DNA of 57,189 bases from NCBI GenBank assembly GCA_900316165.1, contig ONBW01000012.1:1-57189 (forward strand), given 5' to 3'. This DNA comes from an uncultured Lachnospiraceae bacterium. Lineage in GTDB: Bacteria; Bacillota; Clostridia; Lachnospirales; Lachnospiraceae. This document shows, in pieces, positions 32,670 to 40,977 of the stretch. Below the pieces are notes generated by a model. It was not told the origin of the DNA, did not search any database, and saw only the letters and a program-made list of their open reading frames with translations. The number at the start of each line of letters is the position of its first letter. Position 1 is the stretch's first letter. Made by a program: the position numbers and the translations under genes.

Positions 32670-34025
32670 TCACTTCGCCATTTTCTTAAAAATCCTCGGC
32701 TGGCGCCAGCAGAAATAGATAAAGACGATGGTCGAGGTGATGACGTAGCTGACCGGATAACAGTAGAGCAGGTGCGCAATTCCGCTCGAGGCCATGAAGT
32801 AGACCCAGATGATGCGGAAAACGCAGATTCCAAGCAGATTCGTAATCGTGCTTATCATCACGTAATTCTCTGCGCGTAATGCCGACGATAGAATCTCTGA
32901 AATGATAAACGTCCAGTAGAACGGCGCGATTTCAAGGGAAATTTGTCGGCCGATTTCAATTACTGTCTTTGATTTTGTAAAAAATGAAAGCAGCACCGGC
33001 GCGGCAGTCACTACAAAAAATCCAATTACGACAGCCAGTACAGTCTCCATTATTATAACTTCTGTGATTCCCTTTTTGATTCGCTCCGGCTTTCCAGCAC
33101 CATAATTCTGCCCGACAAAGGTAGTTATCGAGATACAGAAGGCCTGGTCTATCATCCACCAGAAGGCGTCGATTCTGCCGTAAGCAGTCCAGGCTGCGAC
33201 AGTATCCGAGCCCATATGATTTATGGCAGCCTGAAGGATCATATTCGAAATCGAGAACATCGAGCCGCTGATTGCAGTAGGAAGGCCGATTTGAAGAATT
33301 TTTTCAAGGATGGTACCGTTCATATGCAGTCTTCTAAGCGAGAGCTCCATTCCCGGCGTCTTTTTCATCAGAAGCCAGGTGATAAGAACTGCCGAAAAGG
33401 CCTGTGAAATCACCGTGGCAATGCCTGCTCCGAAAACTCCCTGATGGAGAACTGCTACAAAAATAAGGTCAAGAACGATATTTATTCCACAGCAGGCCAT
33501 AAGGATATAGAGCGGCCGCCTCGAATCCCCGATTGCACGAAGAATGGCAGAGCCGACATTGTAGATAAGCGTAAAAACCAGGCCACCCATAAGGAGCCTT
33601 ACGTAAGTTATCGACTCAGCAAAGAGGTCAGCCGGGGTCTGGAGCAGTTCCAGCATCGGTCTTGCAAAAATAACCCCTATCACACCAAGTACCACTCCGC
33701 CCGAAAGTGCAAAGGTATAGGCGGTATGCAGTGCCTCATCAACTCTCTTGTGGTCCTCAGCACCGTAGGCCTGCGCGATGATAACAGTCGCACCTGTCGA
33801 GAGTCCCATAAAGAATGAAAAAATAAAATTTACTATCTGTCCCGAGGATCCGCCCACACTCGCAAGGGCCGTTTTTCCTGAAAAACGGCCCACTACGACT
33901 GCGTCTACGGTGTTATAGAGCGTCTGAAATACAGCGCCCACCAGAATCGGGAAGAAAAAAATAAGGATCTGTTTCCAGATCACCCCGTTTACGATACCAT
34001 TTTCCCTTTTATATGATTTTTCCAT
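32670..34025 (-). CDS. MATE-family efflux transporter
   Basis: 451 residues with twelve hydrophobic segments in two homologous halves, typical of the NorM/DinF-like MATE family. Marks include FFFPILVGAVFQTLYNTVDAVVVGRF, GASTGATVIIAQAYGA-like (LSTGATVIIAQAYGAED) and GLPTAISGSMFSISNMILQ in the second half. It exports cationic compounds or drugs with Na+ or H+. The start at 34025 has AGAGG 4 nt upstream; the open frame further upstream crosses a leader hairpin and is not used. Confidence 0.92.
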   Translation of the reverse strand: MEKSYKRENGIVNGVIWKQILIFFFPILVGAVFQTLYNTVDAVVVGRFSGKTALASVGGSSGQIVNFIFSFFMGLSTGATVIIAQAYGAEDHKRVDEALHTAYTFALSGGVVLGVIGVIFARPMLELLQTPADLFAESITYVRLLMGGLVFTLIYNVGSAILRAIGDSRRPLYILMACCGINIVLDLIFVAVLHQGVFGAGIATVISQAFSAVLITWLLMKKTPGMELSLRRLHMNGTILEKILQIGLPTAISGSMFSISNMILQAAINHMGSDTVAAWTAYGRIDAFWWMIDQAFCISITTFVGQNYGAGKPERIKKGITEVIIMETVLAVVIGFFVVTAAPVLLSFFTKSKTVIEIGRQISLEIAPFYWTFIISEILSSALRAENYVMISTITNLLGICVFRIIWVYFMASSGIAHLLYCYPVSYVITSTIVFIYFCWRQPRIFKKMAK

Positions 34026-34044
34026 AAAACCTCTATCGTCTAAA

Positions 34045-34075
34045 ACTTCCCACACCACAAGGTGGCATGGGAAGT
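34045..34075 (-). promoter_or_regulatory. Hairpin in the MATE gene leader
   Basis: ACTTCCCA (34045-34052) pairs with TGGGAAGT (34068-34075), and CACC with GGTG inside, around an ACAA loop. On the minus strand it is followed by TTTT and, 11 nt further, by the ribosome site of the MATE gene. It can be the terminator of the mur group upstream, an attenuator of the MATE gene, or both. Confidence 0.6.
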
Positions 34076-34157
34076 CCGAATTTCAAAAAAACAATTTGTG
34101 TCAGTAAAAAAAATATATCCCGTCAATTCAAAGTCACAGAAGACAAGCAGAATAGAA

Positions 34158-34805
34158 TCACGAAAATAAAATATCCCCAATTTCAGCCGCATTAGCGGCC
34201 TTGTATGTCGGGTGGACCATCTGCATCTCGACCGGATTGCCGTAGCCATATGTCACAGCGATTGAATCAACACCCGCCTTTACAGCGCCTTCGATATCAA
34301 AACGGGTATCGCCGACCATAACACATTCGCTCTTTTCAAGTGAGTAGTCCTTGACTGCGCGGTTGATAAGCCTTGATTTATCTGAAGAAAAGTCCTGTGG
34401 ATCCGGTCCGATGATTCCAGTGAAGTAGTCGAGAAGGCCCACTTTTTCCATGATACGGCCAGCATATTCCTGAACCTTAGATGTCACGACGAAGGTCTTA
34501 AGTCCTGCATCGCGGCACTTTGAAAGAAGCTCATGGATACCCGGATAAACAGTGACATCGTACATCTTGTTATCGACATAGAGTGAACGAAAAATACGGG
34601 TTGCCTCGGCAGCATGCTCCTCGCTCATCCCATACAGATGCTCGAAGGAATCCATCAGAGAAGGTCCGACAAATCTTCTGAGCTTCTCCTCAGGCTCATT
34701 CGCGAAGCCCATTTTATCCAGGGCGTACTTCGCGCAGGTCATTATAGCATTTCCGGAATCGGTGATCGTCCCGTCCAGGTCCAAAAAAATATTTTTATAT
34801 CTCAT
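34158..34805 (-). CDS. HAD-superfamily phosphatase (phosphoglycolate phosphatase-like)
   Basis: 215 residues. Motif I is FLDLDGTITDSG (nucleophile Asp), motif II VVTSK, motif III a Lys in SSDKSRL, and motif IV VMVGDTRFDIEGA. A helical cap lies after motif I. The sequence resembles the Gph/PpaX group; the actual substrate is unknown. It follows murI by 3 bp and ends the peptidoglycan-precursor group, so a housekeeping or cell-wall phosphate role is possible. Confidence 0.88.
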   Translation of the reverse strand: MRYKNIFLDLDGTITDSGNAIMTCAKYALDKMGFANEPEEKLRRFVGPSLMDSFEHLYGMSEEHAAEATRIFRSLYVDNKMYDVTVYPGIHELLSKCRDAGLKTFVVTSKVQEYAGRIMEKVGLLDYFTGIIGPDPQDFSSDKSRLINRAVKDYSLEKSECVMVGDTRFDIEGAVKAGVDSIAVTYGYGNPVEMQMVHPTYKAANAAEIGDILFS

Positions 34806-34808
34806 AGG

Positions 34809-35660
34809 TTATTTAGCCAGCAGCAACTTCTTGCACAGTTCAATCTTCGCCTCTCTGTCCGGGGCGGAGTTTTCGAATGTCACGCGTGAGAGAATCTGCT
34901 CGTCAGAAAGAGCCTCTGTATTGCGCTCCTCAGGAATCAGACAGCCTGCGGCAAAAAGTCTGCGGCGCATCTCGCGGGCAGTGCCATTTGCGCCGTCAAA
35001 AACACGGGTGCCACCGCCGAGTGCGATCTCAATCTGGTCCTTTACGAAAGGATAGTGAGTACAGCCTGTTACAACAGCATCCATAGGGCCGTATTTACCA
35101 CCTGGCGCATAGTCCTTCAGCAAATCATTTAAAAAGTCCTGAACTTCTTTAGAGCCTGCTTTTCCAGCCTCCACATACTCCATAAGTCCCGGACAGGCGA
35201 GAGGATAAACCTCAGCCTCTTCACCATACTTATTCATAAGAGTCTGAAACTTTTCCTGACTTATAGTCATAGGAGTAGCCATCACGAGGACCTTCGGATG
35301 GTCCATAAATGACACCGCAGGCTTAAGAGCCGGCTCAATCCCCACGATAGGAAAATCCGGATATTCAAGACGCAGCTTTCTTACAGCGGCAGAAGTCGCG
35401 GTATTGCAGGCGATGCAGACGCCCTTCGCTCCATTATCAATAAAATGCTCCACGTGGTCGCGGGTCAGCTGAAGCACCTCGTATTTGGACTTGGTCCCAT
35501 AAGGCGCATTTGCAGAATCCCCGTAGAAATAGAAATGCTCCTTAGGCATAACACGGACAAGCTCACGAAGCACAGAAACTCCGCCAACGCCAGAATCAAA
35601 CACAGCAACCGGTCTGTTCAGACGGCTGCCAGACTCAATCGGTTCAAATATCTCAGCCAT
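34809..35660 (-). CDS. murI: Glutamate racemase
   Basis: Makes D-glutamate for peptidoglycan. 283 residues. Both catalytic cysteines are present: Cys in VCIACNTATSA and in VVTGCTHYPF. The N-terminal VAVFDSGVGGVSVLRELVR and YGDSANAPYGTKS are classic. The start ATG directly follows the stop of ddl, so the two are coupled. D-Glu is the residue that MurD adds; MurF and Ddl from the same group act later in the pathway. Confidence 0.96.
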   Translation of the reverse strand: MAEIFEPIESGSRLNRPVAVFDSGVGGVSVLRELVRVMPKEHFYFYGDSANAPYGTKSKYEVLQLTRDHVEHFIDNGAKGVCIACNTATSAAVRKLRLEYPDFPIVGIEPALKPAVSFMDHPKVLVMATPMTISQEKFQTLMNKYGEEAEVYPLACPGLMEYVEAGKAGSKEVQDFLNDLLKDYAPGGKYGPMDAVVTGCTHYPFVKDQIEIALGGGTRVFDGANGTAREMRRRLFAAGCLIPEERNTEALSDEQILSRVTFENSAPDREAKIELCKKLLLAK

Positions 35661-36842
35661 TTATTTTACGCCCTTGGCGCCTCCAAAAGATGCAGAGTTA
35701 AGGATATTTGTGTCAAAAGTAAACGTCAGATTCTGGAACTTTCTGGCTCTCTTAAGTGCTAGCTGGATCAGCTGGTCAAGAAGTTCCTTATAAGGAATTC
35801 CCGATGGCTCCCAGAGATAGAATGAAAGAGAACCCGGAATAGTATTAATCTCGTTGAAATACAGCTTCCCGTCGGACTCGTCGATCATGAAGTCGATACG
35901 AACGACACCGTTGCAGCCTAAGGCCTTGAAAGCGCGGACAGCGTATTCCTGAATCTGCTTTGTTGTCTCCTCTGGAAGGTCAGCGGGTATTTTTCTCTGA
36001 ACAGAAGCCATACCCTTGGAGCCGCCTGACTTCGCACCATTGCTCTCATACTTATCCTTGTATGAAAGGATATCCTTAGTGTGGAACGGCTCCTCAAGAA
36101 TAGAGGCCTTTGCGCCACTGTCATCACCAAGGACAGAGCAGTTGATCTCTTTTAATTTTTCAATACCGTGCTCTACGAGTACGATTGAAGCATATGTGAA
36201 AGCGTCATCGATTGACTTCGTAAGCTCCTGCCTGTTACGTGCCATAGAGATGCCGACTGAAGAACCTGAGTTTACAGGCTTAATGATGGCCGGATAGCCT
36301 ACCTTTGCCTCTGCAGTATCAAGGAGCTTCTCGATATCGGCATAGTCATCCTCATGGAAGCAGACGCAGTCAAGAACCGGGATATCGACATCCTTTAAGA
36401 CGCACTTCTGAATGTACTTGTCCATTCCGACAGCTGCAGAGGTCACGTCACAGCCTACGAACGGCACACCAAGTGTCTTTAAGAAGCCGACTAAGGTTCC
36501 GTCCTCCTCGTTAGTTCCGTGAACTACAGGGAAAGCGACATCGACCTCAATATCCTTCATGCCGCCGAACATCTTCTTAGGGTAAGGGGAAAGTACGACC
36601 TTGTCGCCCTCGTTTACCCAAACGACCTTCTGTGAACGTGACAGAAGTCCGTCAATATCCTTGTAAGCCTCGATTTTACCGATGTCGTCGCCTACATAAA
36701 ACTCGTTCTGCTTTGTGATATAGACAGGTATCGTCTCATACTTGTCCGTGTCGATATTCATCAGAGCCTGAATACCAGAAATAACAGAAACCTCATGCTC
36801 TACGCTTTTTCCGCCATACATTACAGCAACTCTAGTCTTCAT
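35661..36842 (-). CDS. ddl: D-alanine--D-alanine ligase
   Basis: ATP-grasp ligase, 393 residues, somewhat longer than the usual 300-370. Motifs are VAVMYGGKSVEHEVSVISG at the start, PVVHGTNEEDGTLVG, KPVNSGSSVGISMA, and the catalytic RIDFMIDES ... YFNEINTIPGSLSFYLW. The omega loop (ILSYKDKYESNGAKSGGSKG) keeps the tyrosine found in D-Ala-D-Ala enzymes, where VanA-type D-lactate ligases differ, but carries an insertion. It lies 33 bp after murF and abuts murI. Confidence 0.95.
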   Translation of the reverse strand: MKTRVAVMYGGKSVEHEVSVISGIQALMNIDTDKYETIPVYITKQNEFYVGDDIGKIEAYKDIDGLLSRSQKVVWVNEGDKVVLSPYPKKMFGGMKDIEVDVAFPVVHGTNEEDGTLVGFLKTLGVPFVGCDVTSAAVGMDKYIQKCVLKDVDIPVLDCVCFHEDDYADIEKLLDTAEAKVGYPAIIKPVNSGSSVGISMARNRQELTKSIDDAFTYASIVLVEHGIEKLKEINCSVLGDDSGAKASILEEPFHTKDILSYKDKYESNGAKSGGSKGMASVQRKIPADLPEETTKQIQEYAVRAFKALGCNGVVRIDFMIDESDGKLYFNEINTIPGSLSFYLWEPSGIPYKELLDQLIQLALKRARKFQNLTFTFDTNILNSASFGGAKGVK

Positions 36843-36875
36843 TTTTGTCCTTTCAAAAATAAACGCAGTTTTTCA

Positions 36876-38459
36876 TCAATAAGCATCCGGCAGGTCATTT
36901 TCCAGCAATATATACTTATGGCCTTCGCCAGAAATTCCATACGCACAGTTCATCGCATCTTCGAGGTCCTCAAAGGAGCGGACTTTCGACTCAGGGAATC
37001 CTGAATCGAGCGCACCCTTCTTTATAGGATCAGTATGTGAAAGTCTCCCGACAAGCAGGATATAGTCGCAGTTTGCCGCTGCGTAAGTACCGAATTTGTA
37101 GTTGTAGTCGACCTCTTTATCACCAAGCTCGACCATTCCAGGAGTCACAAGGATCCTCGTACCGTCAAACATATGAAGTGTCTCGACCGCAGCTTTTGAT
37201 CCAGCCGGGTTCGAGTTATACGCATCGTCGATGATCGTAACCTCTCCACGCTGAATCATCTGCAGACGGTGTGGCACCGGTTCAATTCTTCTGACCGGAA
37301 CTCTTAATTTTTCAAGAGGAATGCCCTGCTCGACAGCCACCGCGATAGCTCCGCAGACATTGATGACGTTGTGCTCACCTATAAGTCTCATAGTAAAGCG
37401 GGCGGTCTCACCATTCGGTGTCGTAAGCGTAAACTCTGTGCCCAGCGTCGTAAGCCTTACCTCAGAGGCATGGTAGCCCTTGTTTGTTTTATATGAGTAA
37501 AAGACGATCTTTCTCTTACCCGTGTACTCGCTGGCTCTCTTCAGCTCGAATTCGTTGTCAGCGTTCAGGTAAATGCGGCCGCCGTACGGAACAGCGTCAG
37601 CCAGCTCAAACTTGGTGTTTACGATATTCTCCTGAGTATGGAATGTCTCAAGGTGCTGAGGCCCGATACTTGTGATAATGCCCTCCTGCGGCGGGAACAG
37701 GTCACAGATCTCCTTGATATCATGCACGTGTCTTGCTCCCATCTCACAGAGAAAAATCTGATTCGATGGCTTTAAGTGCTCGCGGATCGTGCGCACGACT
37801 CCAAGTGTTGTATTAAAATTCCCGGGAGTGATCAGCACATCGTAATAATCCTTGAGAAGCGTATTCAGGTAATACTTCATAGAAGTCTTGCCGTAGCTTC
37901 CGGTGATACCGATAATTTTGATCTGAGGGTTCGCGCGGATAATCCGCTGCGCATCGTGGATATAGTGCTTATTGATTCCGGCCTCAATCGGGTGGTTTAT
38001 CACGTTGCAGAAAATAATAATCTCCTGCATCGCGAACAGATAGAACCCTGTCCAGAACCACGGATCTCTGTACAAAATCACAAGGAACACTACGTAGATG
38101 ATCACGAGAGTTGTGATAAGTCTCTTGACTCTCGCTGTAACTACGAGCTTCTTTTTAGTCTCAGTTTTCCAATAGAGACTGTAAGCCATGATCATCGCAA
38201 TCGACCAGATGATCATAACAATTGCCAGAATAAGCTGTACGACTGGCACCTTCACCCAGTACTGCAGCAGAAAAATAACCGCTGTCGGCATAAGAAACCG
38301 CTGTCTGTCAAAATTCTTAGTGCCCCAGCTGAAATACTCGCCGTTTTTATAGCCGTTTTGCTGGAACATCTGCAGGTTGTAATGGAGTCCGAGAAAAAGC
38401 GTAACCATCAGAAAGCCTGTCTCGATCCATTCAAGCACCTGATATATAGTAATCAGCAT
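36876..38459 (-). CDS. murF: UDP-MurNAc-tripeptide--D-Ala-D-Ala ligase with N-terminal membrane domain
   Basis: Adds D-Ala-D-Ala to the UDP-MurNAc tripeptide. 527 residues. The first ~145 residues hold four or so hydrophobic segments (LEWIETGFLMVTLFLGL, FLMPTAVIFLLQYWV, LVIIYVVFLVILY, FYLFAMQEIIIFC), an extension not found in classical MurF. The Mur ligase core follows: P-loop GITGSYGKTSMK, ILLxxxGARH-like FLCEMGARHVHDI, and DDAYNSNPAGSKAAVE typical of MurF. The membrane anchor would place late precursor synthesis at the membrane. It overlaps the alpha/beta hydrolase gene by 7 bp. Confidence 0.9.
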   Translation of the reverse strand: MLITIYQVLEWIETGFLMVTLFLGLHYNLQMFQQNGYKNGEYFSWGTKNFDRQRFLMPTAVIFLLQYWVKVPVVQLILAIVMIIWSIAMIMAYSLYWKTETKKKLVVTARVKRLITTLVIIYVVFLVILYRDPWFWTGFYLFAMQEIIIFCNVINHPIEAGINKHYIHDAQRIIRANPQIKIIGITGSYGKTSMKYYLNTLLKDYYDVLITPGNFNTTLGVVRTIREHLKPSNQIFLCEMGARHVHDIKEICDLFPPQEGIITSIGPQHLETFHTQENIVNTKFELADAVPYGGRIYLNADNEFELKRASEYTGKRKIVFYSYKTNKGYHASEVRLTTLGTEFTLTTPNGETARFTMRLIGEHNVINVCGAIAVAVEQGIPLEKLRVPVRRIEPVPHRLQMIQRGEVTIIDDAYNSNPAGSKAAVETLHMFDGTRILVTPGMVELGDKEVDYNYKFGTYAAANCDYILLVGRLSHTDPIKKGALDSGFPESKVRSFEDLEDAMNCAYGISGEGHKYILLENDLPDAY

Positions 38460-39226
38460 AGGAAACTCCTTAATATCTCTTTGAATTCGCCCGGCTTTCT
38501 CAGATACGAAAAATGGTCAGTCCCTGTCAGCACATGAAGCTCTGAATTCGGGATAAGCCTGTCCATATCCTTTGCATCTGCAAGAGGAGTCGCCGTATCG
38601 AGGTCGCCCCAGATAAGGCAGGTCTTATACGGGATATCCGGCAGCCTGTAGGTCAGGTCATTATTTACCGCACGTACCATACACTGCTTCATCATCGGAG
38701 ATGAATTCCTGTAATCAGCTGAACCCTGCTGACTCTGCCAGATATCAACTGCATCCTTGAAAAAATAGTAGATCACCGGAAAATGAAACAGAGCCCTCTT
38801 AAAATGGTATCTCTTTATGCTTCTCTTCTGCTTCGGTGTCTTCTCTCTCTGGATGCCTGCTGCGTCTACGAGCACAAGCTTTTCTATCTGAAATGGCAGC
38901 TCGTCCTTTGACAGGGAACCAAGCCAGATCATGATCCTGCCACCGAAACTGTGTCCGATCAGCGTAGCTTTCTTGATGTCAAGAGCCTGCATAAAATGGC
39001 AGAACCATGCAGTGAACTCTTCAATGCCCCACGGCTCCGAAGGCTCATCGCTGTCAGAAAATCCTGGAAGGTTGAACTGAACCACTCTGTATTGATCACT
39101 TATATCAGCCGCGATAGAGTCGTAGAGCTTCATATCGGTGCCCCAGCCCTGAAGGATAACGGCAGTTTTTTCACCGCTTCCGGTTATTTTATATCTGATA
39201 TTTTTTTCATCAACAATTATTTCCAT
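38453..39226 (-). CDS. Alpha/beta hydrolase
   Basis: 257 residues of alpha/beta-hydrolase fold. The oxyanion region is LQGWGTDMKLYD, the nucleophile elbow GHSFGG (Ser), the acid is probably in IWGDLDTATP (Asp), and the histidine in GTDHFSYLRKPGE. The substrate is unknown. It is the first gene of the mur group and overlaps murF by 7 bp, which is unusual for this enzyme class. The start ATG lies only about 3 nt beyond the predicted transcription start and has no Shine-Dalgarno site, so translation is nearly leaderless. Confidence 0.85.
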   Translation of the reverse strand: MEIIVDEKNIRYKITGSGEKTAVILQGWGTDMKLYDSIAADISDQYRVVQFNLPGFSDSDEPSEPWGIEEFTAWFCHFMQALDIKKATLIGHSFGGRIMIWLGSLSKDELPFQIEKLVLVDAAGIQREKTPKQKRSIKRYHFKRALFHFPVIYYFFKDAVDIWQSQQGSADYRNSSPMMKQCMVRAVNNDLTYRLPDIPYKTCLIWGDLDTATPLADAKDMDRLIPNSELHVLTGTDHFSYLRKPGEFKEILRSFLC

Positions 39227-39235
39227 AGCAGATGT

Positions 39236-39264
39236 ATTCTACCACAAATAATTCCTGGTGTCAC
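39236..39264 (-). promoter_or_regulatory. Promoter of the hydrolase-murF-ddl-murI group
   Basis: On the minus strand GTGACA (39259-39264), a 17-bp spacer and TAGAAT (39236-39241) with a TGG extended -10. The start of transcription falls at about 39229, almost at the ATG (39226). Confidence 0.7.
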
Positions 39265-39334
39265 CAATCTTTATAAGTACTTTCGCGATACGGTGCAATT
39301 CGCATTCCGCTTCGCTCCATGCTCATTCGCGCGT

Positions 39335-39426
39335 AAAAAAAAGGACTGTGAGAAATCTCACAGTCCTAAAAGAGGGGGAGTATGAAAAACGAAAACAATT
39401 TCCATCAAAGGTATTTCCCTTTGACA
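39335..39426 (-). ncRNA. Candidate C-rich small RNA, copy 1
   Basis: On the minus strand a TATATT -10 box (39433-39438) lies 8 nt before a hairpin TCAAAGG/CCTTTGA (39405-39424, 6-nt loop). Then comes an unpaired 37-nt segment (39367-39403) with the core CATACTCCCCCTCTTTTA. A perfect 10-bp GGACTGTGAG/CTCACAGTCC terminator stem with an AAAT-type loop (39343-39366) and eight Us (39335-39342) close it. The 37-nt segment is identical in copy 2 at 55777-55813. The C-rich core is complementary to Shine-Dalgarno sequences. It may be made from its own promoter or also by processing of the glycosyltransferase transcript, whose terminator it also is. Confidence 0.75.
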
Positions 39427-39507
39427 ATTATTAATATACTCTCCGTCTGTGAAAAAATTGTGGACGTTCTTTTAAAAATTTATATAGAATAGACCATTTT
39501 TTATAAA

Positions 39508-40977
39508 CTACACCGTCATCCTAAGGAACTGGTCCACTCTCGCGTCCCAGGTGTGATTTTTCAGTGCGTTCTGATACCCATTCCATGCTATATGCAGGAG
39601 TCTGTCCTTATCAGAAAGCAGTGCTTTAATCCTCGCCGGAAAATCTGCAATACCATGCTCAGTCGGATCAAACAGAATAATATCTTCACCGTCTGTGTAA
39701 TTCTCCCGCAGATACTCAGTGCTGTCTGAGACGACAAGTGAACCGTGCAGCTGTGGCTCAGCTATCCTCTCAGTAAATCCCGCCTTATGCCAGCTCATAA
39801 CATTAAGAGAAATCCAGGATTTGTCATAAATCTCCTTTGCCTGCTGGTACGGAATATTATCGTGAACCCGAAAACCAGGGAAATCACCCAAATCCTTCCA
39901 TCCTTCGCCAAACACATGAAAGTCGAAACCCGATTTCGCCAGTTCATTTACAACACGTTTTCTTACATCCTTCGAAGCATTTTTCTCCATACCTGCCCAT
40001 TCATAGAAGAGCTTTGCGAAGTCCTGACTGCTTAGCTGTCCGTCGTCATTCAGATGCATATCATCAAGTGCCCTGGCAAATGCCTTATCACTCGGCTCAT
40101 CAGAATGCTCCATCAGCTCACGGGAATAGTTATAAACCAAAGGAAAGATTTCCTGGTTATGCTCACGGGTGTAGTCGATATTCTCCTTGAGGCCAACACC
40201 AGAAGTGCCTAAAAACGAGATATCCATCGTATTCCCGTTCATTTTTGCCGCTCTAAACTCGTCAAAGTCCCTCCAGGCTTTTGATGGACCTTCACCACCT
40301 GGTGGAAAGAAAAGAGCTCTCCTGCACAGAAACCGCTTCGAATACTCCACATAATACTTATCGAGAGTCAGGATAATCAGATCATCTGGAGTATTATGTA
40401 TAGTATCATAAAACCCGGCAGGATGGTCGAATGACCAGAAATACCGAGGAGCACTGACTTCACCCAGCAGATATGAGCCGTCCTGAACCCTCATAGCCAT
40501 CAGCGGATCCTGAAGTCCGAAAATACCCCTGTAGGAATTGCCATGAAACCGCTTTTCATACACCTGCGGTATCTGAGTGCGTTCCTGGAACACCACTTTG
40601 TATCCGGCTCTCTCGAAGGCCTCGCCAAGCTTCCTCGCGAAATCCTCCAGAACCCCGAAACAGATATTATCCCCTGTAAAAAATAAATACGGCGAAGCCT
40701 TCTGCACAAAGCGCTGGTAATCAGCATCATGAGTCAGCATTTTCTTAAGGAAAGGCATCCGTCCAGCGATATCTGACCCGAGGGCAGCAAGGACAGCCTC
40801 GTCAAAAAGGCCTGCTGCCGAAAGCTCCTCCTGAAGCCAGGCGACAAGAAAACAGTCAGTTTTCCAAGGCAGTTCTTTACCGCCATATTTTAAATCATTC
40901 CTTAACTGAGAAACACCGGCCGCTTTCTCATCAGAAAGGGCCAGTGTCTCTATAATCTCATCAACCTTTGTTGCCAT
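39508..40977 (-). CDS. CgeB-like glycosyltransferase
   Basis: 489 residues. The C-terminal ~200 residues are a GT-B type nucleotide-sugar domain ([55 protein letters not shown]), as in the CgeB/spore-maturation-type glycosyltransferases. The N-terminal half has no clear motif. The target is unknown; protein or surface glycosylation is a guess. The start is the ATG at 40975-40977, inside the last codons of secA (17-bp overlap), so it is translationally coupled to secA. A longer frame to 41130 would lie wholly inside secA and is not real. Confidence 0.8.
   Translation of the reverse strand: MATKVDEIIETLALSDEKAAGVSQLRNDLKYGGKELPWKTDCFLVAWLQEELSAAGLFDEAVLAALGSDIAGRMPFLKKMLTHDADYQRFVQKASPYLFFTGDNICFGVLEDFARKLGEAFERAGYKVVFQERTQIPQVYEKRFHGNSYRGIFGLQDPLMAMRVQDGSYLLGEVSAPRYFWSFDHPAGFYDTIHNTPDDLIILTLDKYYVEYSKRFLCRRALFFPPGGEGPSKAWRDFDEFRAAKMNGNTMDISFLGTSGVGLKENIDYTREHNQEIFPLVYNYSRELMEHSDEPSDKAFARALDDMHLNDDGQLSSQDFAKLFYEWAGMEKNASKDVRKRVVNELAKSGFDFHVFGEGWKDLGDFPGFRVHDNIPYQQAKEIYDKSWISLNVMSWHKAGFTERIAEPQLHGSLVVSDSTEYLRENYTDGEDIILFDPTEHGIADFPARIKALLSDKDRLLHIAWNGYQNALKNHTWDARVDQFLRMTV

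Noticed and set aside
39378-39420. Plus-strand short ORF starting MKNENNF behind AGGGGGAG, present in both repeats
   Set aside because: Ribosome site and ATG look good, but after the shared segment the two frames diverge at once and end in unrelated residues. The hairpins have their U-tracts only on the minus strand. An RNA on the minus strand explains more of the pattern. It stays a possible alternative.
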